A stretch of DNA of 64,000 nt, taken from the NCBI GenBank assembly GCA_900095095.1, contig FMBT01000290.1:248001-312000 (forward strand), read 5' to 3'. Positions 44,501 through 55,249 of this stretch are shown one piece after another. This stretch comes from Fragilariopsis cylindrus CCMP1102 (taxonomy: Eukaryota > Bacillariophyta > Bacillariophyceae > Bacillariales > Bacillariaceae). A program made the translations under genes and the position numbers. The notes under the pieces were generated by a model. That model did not search any database. It was not told the DNA's origin and saw nothing but the letters and a program-made list of their open reading frames with translations. Position 1 is the first letter of the stretch, and the number at the start of each line of letters is the position of its first letter.

Positions 44501-45894
44501 CCAGTTGTGGACTGCATGCAAGAGAGATTGATAATATTTTTAAGCATTATTCGAAAAGGTTTTGAGTTTCACCTAAATAAAGCCAAACATAAGTAAAGAA
44601 AAACACAAAACCAGCATAGGTACTATAGAGGAGGAATAAAAATAGAACAAAGAATAGCTACTCACGCTTGGATGGATATACCAGCGGTGACCGACTCGAA
44701 AACATGCTCGAGATGTCCATCGAATCGTGACACGTCGGTACTCGTACCTCCCATATCGAAACCGATCACAGGTGTTTTAGTAGAAGTATTGTACGTTGTC
44801 TTGGCATATCCGACCACCCCACCTGCATCAACAAAACAAGTCAGGGTATAGCGGCAAAAAAATTTGCGCCGTTGGGGGAAAAGAACAAAAATAAGTCAAT
44901 CAAAGAACCGTTTTAAATCAAACAATAACCGATTAGTTCAAAGAAACTCACCAGCAGGGCCACTCAAAATAGCTTGATGTCCACCAAAGTCGTTCACTGG
45001 AGCTAATCCACCGTCCGACTTCATGAATTGCAATGGAACATCAGAAAGACGTTCGTCGAATCCACGCATAAAGTTGGATAGATATGTAGTAATTTTCGGT
45101 GTCAAGTAGGCTGCCGCACATGTTGTATGTCCCCGAGGTACTAATTTAATCATGGGCGTGACTTGATGACTCATAGAGATATGTTCAAAGCAGCCCATAT
45201 CACGTGCAAGATTCCCAACCATAACCTCATGATCGTGGAAGGTATAAGCGTGCATAAATGCGATAGCCAAAGATGTGATACCAGCATCACGTAATCTTTC
45301 TAGTTCGGTTTTCACTGCTATCAAATCAGGAACCTCTTCAACGAGAATACGTTCTTTAGTAACACCAACCTTACGAGTCATATCCTTCATCGGAGATCGT
45401 TCCAATAATTCCGAACAACAAAATTCTTCCAAAATAACTCGTTCCTTCACTTCCACTACTTCTTCATAAAGTAGACTAGGTGTTTTACAGGATAAATCGA
45501 AAATATCAGGACGAGCTTGATTGCCGATTTCTAACAAATCACCGAAACCTTTTGTTGTAACAAGTGCCATTCGTGCTCCCTGTCGTTCCAGTAAAGCGTT
45601 GGTTGCAACTGTGGTACCCATACGGATACTACCAATTCGATCTGTTTTCACCGGCTTACTACGAGGATACTCGATGCCACTAGCCGGCGAGTCGTGCTCT
45701 TGCAGTAATCGACGAATACCTTCCGTGGGAGCATCTTCGTAATGAGATGGATCCTCACTTAATAGTTTGAACACAACCTCACGGCCTTCGGGTAATCTAC
45801 AAACGACATCTGTAAACGTCCCACCACGGTCGATAGCGAAATGGAACTTGCCGTCGCCGCCGCCACTGATATCCATGCTGTCGTCGTTAGACAT
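41573..45894 (-). CDS. OPLAH: 5-oxoprolinase, ATP-hydrolysing (5 exons)
   Basis: Exons are 45894-44952, 44822-44666, 44511-42153, 42045-41872 and 41770-41573, joining to 1276 residues (the animal enzyme has about 1288). It opens 5-oxo-L-proline to glutamate using ATP, in the gamma-glutamyl (glutathione) cycle of the cytosol. The N-terminal half is the hydantoinase A domain: [17 protein letters not shown] at the start, [28 protein letters not shown] across intron 1, and [16 protein letters not shown]. The C-terminal half is the hydantoinase B domain: [61 protein letters not shown], and finally [13 protein letters not shown] and TPGAGAYGS. All introns are GT-AG and keep these motifs whole. Its divergent neighbour is a dipeptidase that could act in the same cycle. 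Confidence 0.95.
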
Positions 45895-46443
45895 TATTAT
45901 TGGAATGTAGAGTAGGTAGCTATCGAATAAATAGGGAAACAACAACCAGTAATAATGGAATTATGATGAAAATAAGTGATGCAATGGAGGTGAAAATACG
46001 AGATACGAGATAGTTGTTGCCTCACTGACTTGTTTGCATATGATATGTAGACCTCTGAACTTTTTGTTTTCTGAATAATCGGACCTCTTGTTTGATGTGT
46101 CGTGGAAGAAATGAAAAATCTTTCTACGGTACACGAAAATCTTTGTGTCGGGATTTTGATGTCGTGTCGATGCCATTCTAAAATTCGATGCGCGCTAGCA
46201 TGCAGCTCTGCTCATTATTGTGCGCGTAATATTTCGGAAATATAATACAGACGCTTTGCGAGAAGTCGGTGAAATAAATCCGCCAAAATCGCTTCCCTTT
46301 GATAAGAGCGCAAACTCCACTGCATTTCAACTTATTTTCCTCTCATTCAACATCGATTCTTCATTCCGTCGTCAACAGCTTCTAGCTTCTATCAACAGCA
46401 CACCCATCAATACGACACACCAATAGTAGACCAATTGCTCACG
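45895..46443. promoter_or_regulatory. Shared divergent promoter region of OPLAH and dipeptidase genes
   Basis: About 550 bases between two head-to-head genes of related metabolism, so shared control is possible. No specific operator is recognised. GCGC-rich steps lie near 46189-46225. Confidence 0.4.
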
Positions 46444-48021
46444 ATGGTGTCTACTGGAGTTACAGAAGTGAAAACTTTTTCCGATGAAGAATTTTTTAAT
46501 CTTGTGGATGAAAACACATCACTATTCATCGATGAGTTAGGCGAAACCGTTGCGATTCAATCCGTTTCTGCTGAATTGGAGGAACACCTGGATGATGTCA
46601 TACAAATGATGGAATGGGCTAGTACACGCATACAAAAACTTGGAGGGACAGTACAGATGGTTCCAAACCCTGCTGCAACATCAGACCGTCCACTCCCACC
46701 AATCCTTTTAGGAGAATTTAATACAAATGATGTTTCGAAGAAAACCGTTTGCGTATATGGACATTTGGATGTACAGCCTGCTAACATTGAAGATGGTTGG
46801 GACACCGAGCCATTTGTTCTTACTGAAAATGACGGGAAACTATATGGTCGTGGATCAACGGATGATAAGGGACCCGCCCTCAGTTGGTTATGGATCATTG
46901 AGCTACATCAGAAGATGGGTGTTGAACTACCAGTTAATATCAAAATTCTGTTTGAGGGAATGGAGGAAAGCGGTAGTGAAGGTGTATTTGAAGTAATTCA
47001 TACTGAAGGAAAACCGGGAAAGTTCTTAGATGACGTCGACTTCTTTTGTATCAGTGATAATTATTGGCTCGGAAAAAATAAACCTTGTATCACATATGCT
47101 CTCAGAGGATTAGCATACTTTCAACTTTCAGTCCAAGGTAGTACCCAAGATCTTCATTCAGGTGTTCTGGGTGGTACTGTTCATGAGGCAATGACGGACC
47201 TAATCGCATTGATGGGCACATTGGTAGATTCTAGTGGTAAAATTCTTGTGGAGGGTGTAATGGCTGACGTAGATCCAGTCACAAAGGAGGAAGAGGCACT
47301 ATATGATACAATTGATTTTGATATGGAAGAATATAAGGAAGATAATGGAATTAAAAGCGTCAGCGATAAACTCCTACACGATGATAAGAAATCACTTCTG
47401 ATGCATAGATGGAGATATCCCACGCTGTCACTTCATGGTATTGAAGGAGCGTTCAGTGGCAAGGGTGCAAAAACTGTGATACCAAGAGAAGTAATTGGGA
47501 AATTCTCTTTGAGGTTGGTACCAGATCAAGATCCAAAGAAAATTGAAAAATTAGTAGTAGATCATATTTCAACTGAGTTTATGAAACTGACTTCGCCAAA
47601 CAAAATGAAGTGTGAAATGCTTCACGGTGCTAATGCATGGATATCAGATACAAAACACCCCAATTACGAAGCTGCAGCCAATGCAATTGAAAAGGTTTAC
47701 AATGGAGTAAAACCAGATTACACTAGAGAAGGTGGCTCTATTCCAATCACTTCTGCCCTGGAGAATGCAACAGGGATGAACGTTCTCTTGTTGCCTATTG
47801 GTGCATGTGATGATGGAGCACATTCTCAAAACGAAAAGTACAACATCAGCAATCTCGTTAATGGAGTGAAGGTTTTGGGTATCTACCTTCACGAACTTGG
47901 AAAGATAAAAGGACCCAAACCGTCTTCGTGTAAATGTCCCGCTCCGTTGACCGAAGAAGAGTTGATGATACCGGGTGCATTTGCATTCATGCGTGGCTTT
48001 GGGTGCAAATGTGAAATGTGA
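46444..48021 (+). CDS. CNDP2: Cytosolic non-specific dipeptidase (M20 family, CNDP2-like)
   Basis: Single exon, 525 residues. These metallopeptidases cut dipeptides such as Cys-Gly, the last step of glutathione breakdown. Metal ligands are visible in order: VCVYGHLDVQPA, GRGSTDDKGPALSW, GMEESGSEG with the catalytic Glu, CISDNYWLG and DDGAHSQNEKYN. The lid domain contains STQDLHSGVLGG and MHRWRYPTLSLHGIEGA. Start ATG 46444 was chosen over the non-ATG opening at 46435. The C-terminus has an extension, CKCPAPLTEEELMIPGAF to GFGCKCEM, with two C-x-C pairs not found in the animal enzyme as I know it. Confidence 0.95.
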   Translation: MVSTGVTEVKTFSDEEFFNLVDENTSLFIDELGETVAIQSVSAELEEHLDDVIQMMEWASTRIQKLGGTVQMVPNPAATSDRPLPPILLGEFNTNDVSKKTVCVYGHLDVQPANIEDGWDTEPFVLTENDGKLYGRGSTDDKGPALSWLWIIELHQKMGVELPVNIKILFEGMEESGSEGVFEVIHTEGKPGKFLDDVDFFCISDNYWLGKNKPCITYALRGLAYFQLSVQGSTQDLHSGVLGGTVHEAMTDLIALMGTLVDSSGKILVEGVMADVDPVTKEEEALYDTIDFDMEEYKEDNGIKSVSDKLLHDDKKSLLMHRWRYPTLSLHGIEGAFSGKGAKTVIPREVIGKFSLRLVPDQDPKKIEKLVVDHISTEFMKLTSPNKMKCEMLHGANAWISDTKHPNYEAAANAIEKVYNGVKPDYTREGGSIPITSALENATGMNVLLLPIGACDDGAHSQNEKYNISNLVNGVKVLGIYLHELGKIKGPKPSSCKCPAPLTEEELMIPGAFAFMRGFGCKCEM

Positions 48022-48397
48022 TGACAAAGTAAAGTACAGTAGTGGATCCTTCGAATTTAAAAATGTTATGCTCTTTATAAATTCAACTATATTTTTTTGT
48101 CTAATCTAAGCCTTCTAGCTAAATAATATACTATATACAGGAATGTAATGTTTATTATTGTTATTGTTACTTTTATATGTAGGTAGTAGACAACCATTCT
48201 CGTTTATGAATGAACGAAATGGAATTTAATGGCATCGCAGCTGTATCCTCGTCCTGTATCCGATTTTTTCGGAGTTCATAATATATAAGATATAATAAGA
48301 ACTCTTCATTCATTCGTCACAGGAAGAATTTCATTTGTTCGATAAAGTTACTACCACCAAAAAAAACCAAAGAAAGAATGAGAATATAGCAACTATC
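48022..48397. other. 3' flank of the dipeptidase and selenoprotein genes
   Basis: Spacer between convergent genes. The selenocysteine insertion element of the minus-strand gene should lie here or further on. I found no structure with the full ATGA, apical AA and GA pattern; the nearest candidate is discussed under rejected items. Confidence 0.4.
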
Positions 48398-49294
48398 CTA
48401 AACTAGCTTCTTGAATACCGATAGAATTTCATCCGGTGGTTGAGCTCCACTAAGACTATATTTGTCATTGAAGATAAAGAATGGAACACCTGAAACACCA
48501 TACACACGTCGATATTCCTCTAACTCCTTCAAAGTTTCATTCTTGCCATTATTTGACTCTTCAAGAAATTCCTTTACGCTTACGTCGTCCATCATACCCT
48601 CCACCCTATTTGCACAATCAATAAGAACACTTAGATCGCCCATACTCTTTTCTTCTTCAAAGTATGCCTTAAATAAACTTTCGACGACCTTATCTTGTAA
48701 ATCGATTCCACCTACTTCTTTTGCCTTCCATATTAGTCTATGACTATCAAATGTATTACCGGTATAACCACCATAACTAAAATTAATTCCTTCTTTTAGT
48801 CCAGTTTCTTTCATCTGGGGGAGCATTGTATCCATCCTAGATTTACCAAATTTTTCCAAGTACATTTCCATCTTGTTCACTCCCTTTCCTTTCGGAGCAG
48901 CAGCATTTAATTGAAATGGTCTCCATATGACATTAAAATCAACATCCTTAAATTGAGGATCATCATTTGCCATCTTGATCGCTAATTCAAGTCGACGTTT
49001 ACCAATAAAGCACCAGGGTCAGACTGTATCAGAAACAACATCAATGTCAATGGTGGTGGTACGTTTTTTTGCTAGTGTGTCAGCATTTTCATTATTGGCG
49101 GCGGACATCATTCTTCTAATAGTTGTTGTTGTTGTTTTCGAACTGAACAATTTGCGAACGACGACGTTGTTGTTGTAGTTGCTGAAACGGTATTGTTGGA
49201 GAGCTGTAACTTTCCCAAAGAATACCATATAAGATATCACTATTGAGACAAGAAGTTGTTGTTGTTGTATTCGCAATCCCTTGCAAACATTCAT
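48398..49294 (-). CDS. DsbA/FrnE-type thiol oxidoreductase, probable selenoprotein (UPWC)
   Basis: 298 residues if TGA 49021-49019 is read as selenocysteine. The start is ATG 49294; a stop lies upstream in frame. The N-terminus is a signal peptide-like stretch (LLVSIVISYMVFFGKVTA). Residues 83-91 (IDVVSDTV) form the first strand of the thioredoxin fold, then U92-P-W-C95, then FIGKRRLELAIK. The rest matches DsbA/2-hydroxychromene isomerase-like (FrnE) proteins: VIWRPFQLN, GGYTGNTFDSHRLI, LFKAYFEEEKSMGD and the cis-Pro loop GVSGVPFFIFNDKYSLSGAQ. FrnE homologues have CPWC at the active site, so the TGA stands exactly at the nucleophilic Cys. The frame is intact on both sides. TGA ends other genes in this window, so this is not a changed code. 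A recent nonsense mutation or sequencing error (TGC to TGA) is the alternative. Confidence 0.82.
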
Positions 49295-49724
49295 CAATAA
49301 TAATAAAGTGAGATATACCGAATAATTTCCTCATTTAGAAATGAGCGAAGCGGCGAGATCGATCGGTGATAGAGTGAATTCACGATTGATAAAAAGATCG
49401 AGTATCTTGTCGTATCCCCCTTTACGTACCCCTCTTTAATCATCGATTTTGGGGGCAATCCTCAAACAAACAATATAATGTTGATCCGAATGACGAATGT
49501 TAAAATGGTAATTCATTAATCTCAATGACAATCTTCTTTCAAGCTAGCAAAGGCATCAGAGTTATTCATTCAACCAAGTGAAGGCGAAAGTGGAGACGAA
49601 GACAAGATTGCCGTTGCCGTTAATAAATAAATAGTCGTCAGACATCAGTTGAAGGAGAGATAAAGCAAAAATAGCTACAAGTAGGACGAACCGGCGATAA
49701 TATATCTAGCTGTTCAAATACATA
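49295..49724. other. Divergent intergenic region
   Basis: 430 bases between the selenoprotein gene and the FBPase gene. Nothing specific recognised. Confidence 0.4.
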
Positions 49725-51433
49725 ATGTATTACAACATTATACTTCTCGTTGCAGTATCTTTTTTGATATGCTGTGATGAAGTTGCAGGATTTATGGCTG
49801 ATTCTAAGTCGAATTCGTCACCGTCGATCAGAACCTCGTTGACGACGACGACGACGACAAAAATACCAATAAACTTAAAGTTCACAACACATACCTCGTC
49901 GTCGTCATCGACGTCGTTATTGATGTCATCTAAATTTGATTCAAAATACTATATACCTGCAGAACAGTCTGCCCGAAGTGGAGATTCTCCATCACAGTCT
50001 CGAATAACACTATCTAGATTTGTAAGTCATAGGCAATCTACTATTATGAAGAAATTTATTAGGTTGAAAACAGAAACCATTACAATCATATAATCGCTAC
50101 CACAGCATATAATACTTATGTATTATTAGCTTGTCATGGGTTTTACTCTTTTGTTACTGATTGGTTATTCTAACATCTGTTTGTTATTAACGGTATTCTA
50201 TTTTAGCTACAAGCGTACGTCAAAGATCATCCCGAGACTCAAGATTTAGAAAACATCCTGCTTGCTGTTGGGTTGGCATGTAAGACAATTTCTAACTTAG
50301 TCAATCGAGCCGGTTTGGTATACAGTATTCAACATAGTAACAATGATGACGTTACAGCAGCAGATGGTGGAATTAACGATGGAAGATATTATTCAATGAA
50401 ACGTCTTGATAAACTTTCTACGACGGTACTTAAAAATGCATTGAAGTTCTCGGGAACAGTCCAAATGATTTTACCCGAAGCTAAGGAGGTCCAAGAACAA
50501 CCCGATCAACATCAACCGGGTGTATTAATTGCGTACGATGAACATAATTTAGCATGTTTAGACCCGCTAGATGGCAGTGGTAATGCTGATGCTAGTATTT
50601 GTACGGGGACAGTCTTTGGTGTATTTGAAAAAGCAGACAGTGTCGTTGAAGTAGACGAAGACAATGTAGAGTCGTTACTGAAGGCTGTCCTACAACCGGG
50701 TAATAAGATGAAAGCGGCTGGATATTGCTTGTATAGTTCTGCAACCGTCCTTGTTGTTACGATAGGATCATCGGTGTATGGGTTTACATTAGATCCACAA
50801 ATACAAGAATTCGTCCTGACGCATGATAAATTGACTATTCCAGACCGTGGGAATGTTTATAGTTGCAATGAAGCCAATAGTGAGGGATGGGGGGATAGTT
50901 GGAAGAAGTATTTAAAGAATCTTAAACTTGGCCTGGGAGAAACTCAACAGCGATATGCACTACGTTATGTTGGTAGTATGGTCGGTGATATACATCGAAC
51001 CCTACTTTATGGAGGTGTTTTTGCATACCCATCCGATCGATTGCATAAACCACAGGGCAATTTACAATTGCTTTACAAGAGTGCCCCCCTCGCCTTCGTT
51101 ATGCACCATGCGTAAGTTAGCGTAAAATTAACAATATCGGAAAGTCAGAACTACTGCTGTACGCCTTAAATACCATCCGTTTTTGACCCATGATATTTTA
51201 TCCTCACCTACCTTTTTGTTTTATTTTTTGGTTCGTTAATAATCCTTCTTTCTTTTCTCAGTGGGGGCAAGGCCATGGATGAATCAGGAGACAACTTACT
51301 TGACAAATGTCCGGAACGTATACATCAAAAATCTCCTTGCTTCATGGGAAGTCCTGATGATATGGACGAACTTAAAAAGTATTTGACTGCATTAAAAAAA
51401 GGACGGAACTTAGTAGATAGATTCCTGAATTAG
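49725..51433 (+). CDS. FBP: Fructose-1,6-bisphosphatase, class I, probably plastid (3 exons)
   Basis: Exons are 49725-50021, 50207-51111 and 51262-51433 (phases 0 and 2), 457 residues. The enzyme releases phosphate from fructose-1,6-bisphosphate in the Calvin cycle or gluconeogenesis. The metal site ACLDPLDGSGNADASI matches the family DPLDGSSNID pattern. The substrate region RYVGSMVGDIHRTLLYGG, FAYPSDRLHKPQGNLQLLY and the spliced HHAGGKAMD are clear. The N-terminus (ILLVAVSFLICCDEVAGFMA) looks like a signal peptide with an A-G-F junction, fitting diatom plastid import; a Thr/Ser-rich transit part follows. The usual SEE acid loop is replaced by LPEAKEV, and the redox-regulated Cys loop of plant plastid enzymes is not seen, as expected for an atypical diatom form. 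Confidence 0.93.
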
Positions 51434-51756
51434 ACCAAAATAACGGGAGGACATACACTACTGTACCTCCTTATATTAGGTAGCTAGCTCTTGTATTGAG
51501 CGAGCCTCTTCTAGTTATTTACTTTCTCTATGAAAGTCAGAGATTATTTTGTTTTCTTTTGTTCCATTGTATTTTTATTATGTGCATATACTACATATTG
51601 TTCCTTATATAGAGTACTAAAATAAGAATGCAAGTGTAAATAAATTAGGTATTATATCATATAGCGTTATTTTTATTCAATATTTTATTTTGTTTCAATC
51701 CCATCAATCCCTCATATAAATAAATGTATATATATATATGTATATATACATATTAG
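51434..51756. other. Spacer between convergent genes
   Basis: AT-rich with a TATA-type microsatellite near 51725-51750. No gene. Confidence 0.45.
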
Positions 51757-52488
51757 CTAAATTCTAACAGCAACAGCATCAAACCATGCTGCTTCGTAAG
51801 CTTCTTCCGTAGCTTGAGCTGCAGCCTTGTGATATAAACCGGCCGTTACTTCAGTCATGTCCATGCAATTAGGAGCTTTTCTGTTATCAGCATGAAATTG
51901 TTGAATGCCAAGCACAATTTGATACGCTTGGTCCCTCATTTTTCGACGTCGTTCAACAGAATCATCTCTTAGGTCCACTAGTCCGCGTTTGCTGAACCCA
52001 TCGTGATCTTCGTACTCGATACCGCTGTTCATCAAATCGACTAATCCCCAACATTCTTCGTGGATATTATTCATTTCATCTCTACTCATATAGAGATCAC
52101 TGATTTCTTCTGGAGAATAGTCCCTAACATTAGGAATTTCTCTGACACGATCATGGAGGATGAATGACACATTGCGACGACGTCTTTTTACTACTGCTGG
52201 TCGAGTCTGCTGGTAATGATGCGCATTTTGTTGCAGGTTTTGTTGTACATTTTGTGAGCACGACTCTGGTCCGCCGACGGCTCCCTGAAATTGGTGACAC
52301 TCGTTATCTAAATCAAAATCTCCTTGGGAACACGATAATGGTGGAACGACTGCACCTTGAAATTGATGGCTGCCACAATGTTGATCTATACCGATACTAC
52401 TACTGCCACCGTTGGTACACAAAAAGTCTGTCTTGGACCCAAACAAAGATTCTAACATCGAGCTTGCGGTAGTGGAATGTGGAGGCAT
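51757..52488 (-). CDS. Lineage-specific hypothetical protein (diatom-type family)
   Basis: Single exon, 243 residues. The N-terminal 95 residues hold an imperfect internal repeat: HQFQGAVVPPLSCSQ then CHQFQGAVGGPESCSQ, and Gln-rich sequence. The conserved part starts at a basic patch and reads RRRRNVSFILHDRVREIP, NVRDYSPEEISDLYMSRDEM, then EECWGLVD, KRGLVDL and a helical end (AYQIVLGIQQFHADN, AAQATEEAYEAAWF). The pattern basic-V-x-F ... V..IP ... YS.EE...LY.S..E ... RGL recalls a family that I believe is expanded in diatoms and of unknown function. Likely intracellular; no targeting signal. Confidence 0.65.
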   Translation of the reverse strand: MPPHSTTASSMLESLFGSKTDFLCTNGGSSSIGIDQHCGSHQFQGAVVPPLSCSQGDFDLDNECHQFQGAVGGPESCSQNVQQNLQQNAHHYQQTRPAVVKRRRRNVSFILHDRVREIPNVRDYSPEEISDLYMSRDEMNNIHEECWGLVDLMNSGIEYEDHDGFSKRGLVDLRDDSVERRRKMRDQAYQIVLGIQQFHADNRKAPNCMDMTEVTAGLYHKAAAQATEEAYEAAWFDAVAVRI

Positions 52489-53721
52489 TTTTCCTTTATT
52501 GATTTTCTTTCTGTACTTTTAATTGACGTTTCAAATGATTAACTAGTAATTAGGCATTGAGTGTGGAATGATTGATTCTATCTTTTTATGATCTATTATG
52601 ATCTACCGGTATGTACAACAATTTGCAGGCGAATAGTGGATGCACTTTTAATTTAAGATTTCGGTAAATTGTGAGCGATGATCGTTAATGGCGATAATAT
52701 GCTGATTTGATTTGATTTGGGCGATTCAAAATTACAAAATTACTTATTTAGCGAGCATGTTAACACGAGCGAAATGTTAACACGAGCGAACATAAAAATG
52801 TGTGATTTAAATCCAGTCCCGGCTGCGAAAAATTAACATTGACGAAAGATGAAAATGAAGTTCACTACAGTAGTGTAATCTAGATAATAGTCCTATGAAA
52901 CATCCTAAGTAGTATGTATCATCATAAACTTTGTGACATTATGCACCCCCAATAAGAGAGCTCCAACTTTCCCACCCTTACAATGTTTTCCATATTCTGT
53001 ATTATCTGCTATTGTTATTACTATATCTGATTTGCATAGGAGATAATATTATTCTCATCTAGTTAGTAGTAGTAGGTCAGTAGTTGTTGTTTCGAGGTTT
53101 GTTGGCATGATGCCATGAGACCAATCTTTTGGGGATATAGGATATATGCAAGAATAGATTGCCATCACATCAAGGACACATCAATTCAAGTGCAATAAGA
53201 TTAACGAAGTCAGTGATATATCCTACCATATCAAATTACTACTATGTATGAATAAGAAGTGAAGAAATTGCAATATCTTTTAAAGTGCTTGCCCAGGTGA
53301 GTATAAAGTGCCTCATACTCATTTTCAAACATCATCACACCTAATACTCAGTCAGGCTTGTTGTGTATTATCTGTCTTACTAAGTTCCAGACACAAACAC
53401 ACACAAACAAACATTATAATGACTGAATTGCTAGTACAGAAATATAAATAAATATAAATCATGCATCAAAACTCAATTCTGCAATCTATTCAATGTCTCT
53501 ATCAGAGTAACTACTCAGAAGTATGAACCGTGTATTGTATGTATACTAAGGTATTAATTCAATTCATTTGAATTGATCTCATATTCTGGTTAACTACTAT
53601 TTTACTAGCTGCGTTGTACTTTAGTCATTGGATGCGATAAAAAAAGTTCCGTACTTTAGCTAGCAAATATCTTTTTGTACGCATATTATGTGAGTCAATT
53701 TAGAAAAATGATTGGTGCTAC
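52489..53721. other. Intergenic region
   Basis: 1.2 kb AT-rich spacer. A short direct repeat of GTTAACACGAGCGAA occurs at about 52758-52790. No coding exon or RNA gene recognised. Confidence 0.5.
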
Positions 53722-54717
53722 TCATTTTCCGTTTGCTTGTTGGTTCTTCTTTTTCAAAGACCTTATCCAATACATCATTGATAGAGGTGAAACGACGCAG
53801 CCGTTGATCAAGGCCAGGGTTAACAATGTTTGCAATCGCAGATTAGGTGGTAAGGAATCTGTAGTATCTTTGATCCGTGCTGCGGTATCAACACCAAGAT
53901 AGATCCATAATGCTGTAAAGGTCCAACCATGAAGAGCCGTACCTAATATGAACATCCACCATTTAATTGGTTTTAAAATAGAAGAACCAAAATTCTTCAC
54001 AGTTTCGGGGAAGCAACTTAGTTTCATTAGGATCAAAACAAGTAATGGATTTTCTTCTGTCGAAGTTTGTACTAATTGTAAAAATGTATTTGATGATAAT
54101 TTAGTATTGACCATTGTCGACAATGCACCACGACCTAATCCAAACGCTAAACACGCCCCCAATAATTTTCCAATCGCACTCCAATAAAATCCAGACCAAC
54201 CAAATACCATACCAGCAGCAGTTTCTACTGGAATTGTTGACATACCTAAAGTTTCCCATAGTGCCATTGCTAACGTATAAAACAATCGCGAATAGATGTA
54301 TGGCAAGTCATTTAATTTTTGTAGTGTTTGAACGGTCGTATCTTGTAGTTTTTGTTTATCAAATAGACCCATCCAGGTTGTCCGATAATGATATAGACCA
54401 TATAATGTAACGGACGATGCTACCAGCAAAGATCCGTTCTTGATTTTTTTCTGTTGCAGGGACGAAGAGGATGTGGCTGGCGATGGTGTTGGTGACTTGC
54501 TTTTCATTCCACCACCCCGAACGGATAGGACCATCTTTCGCTGTTTATATGGTAGTTGTTGCTGTGACGGCCTGATGATCGATAATGGGTTGACGAATAA
54601 ATCATCGGCTTGGCTTATCCATGGGATCTTTGTGATTGTTGTTGGAGCTGTTGTCGATAACGAAGCAGAAATCGTAGTTATTCCAATCCCCAGATAAAGA
54701 AACTGGAGGAACATCAT
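53722..54717 (-). CDS. VTT-domain (DedA/TVP38-like) membrane protein
   Basis: Single exon, 331 residues from ATG 54717; a non-ATG opening at 54729 was rejected. The VTT/SNARE-associated domain is clear: MALWETLGMSTIPVETAAG, MVFGWSGFYWSAIGKLLG, ACLAFGLGRGAL, then an amphipathic stretch, LLVLILMKLSCFPETVKN and two helices. Members act in ER or Golgi membranes (TMEM41B, VMP1, Tvp38) as lipid scramblases, and plastid members exist. The N-terminus (FLQFLYLGIGITTISASL) looks like a signal peptide, followed by a Ser/Thr-rich stretch and GGGMKSKS, so plastid import or ER insertion are both possible. Substrate unknown. Confidence 0.8.
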   Translation of the reverse strand: MMFLQFLYLGIGITTISASLSTTAPTTITKIPWISQADDLFVNPLSIIRPSQQQLPYKQRKMVLSVRGGGMKSKSPTPSPATSSSSLQQKKIKNGSLLVASSVTLYGLYHYRTTWMGLFDKQKLQDTTVQTLQKLNDLPYIYSRLFYTLAMALWETLGMSTIPVETAAGMVFGWSGFYWSAIGKLLGACLAFGLGRGALSTMVNTKLSSNTFLQLVQTSTEENPLLVLILMKLSCFPETVKNFGSSILKPIKWWMFILGTALHGWTFTALWIYLGVDTAARIKDTTDSLPPNLRLQTLLTLALINGCVVSPLSMMYWIRSLKKKNQQANGK

Positions 54718-55249
54718 ATTCAAAGGCAATTGCGTCTACTAGCTACTATGATACGACTTTTTTTTCTCGCTTTCTCTTGTTACACTTGACTGTATTTGTG
54801 GTTGTATGCTCAATGTCGACGGTCGACGGTATCTTATGTACAGGTGATAATACTGAATACTATTAATGAAATGCCGATGCGTGTAATTACCGGTGATTTA
54901 AATACCAGAAAATGAGAAGTACTTAGGCTAACGTTAGTTTTCTCGACAAATTCAAAATTTGAAAATTAAGATCCAGCCAGGACCATGTTCAATCTAGCTT
55001 GTTTCGGCGAATTAAAATTCACAAATTGAATAAATTAGTTTCTTTTCATTCAACCGAAATTTAATTCGACGAAACGCTAACGTTACGTTAGAGTGAACAT
55101 GGTCCAGACAAGATAAATTCTAAATTGAAAATAGGACAACCACCATAACAGTATCGACTTCTGGCTGTTTCTACTCTAATTTTGACTATGGTATCAAATT
55201 AATTTGTATCAAAGATCTGAGATTTTGTATTCTCTTTTTATCGTGTTAT
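54718..55249. other. Spacer with a short inverted repeat
   Basis: GGACCATGTTCA at 54980-54991 is repeated inverted at 55094-55105. GCTAACGTTA also occurs on both sides (about 54928 and 55070). The 126-base unit may be a small decayed element or a hairpin. No gene. Confidence 0.5.

Noticed and set aside
48253-48323. Possible SECIS on the minus strand: CCTGT/ACAGG outer stem, an ATGA followed after 35 bases by GA, with a GAGTTC/GAACTC helix
   Set aside because: The apical loop has no AA (or CC), the helix has U-U mismatches, and the outer stem is interrupted. The spacing is right, but the core pattern is incomplete, so I do not call it.
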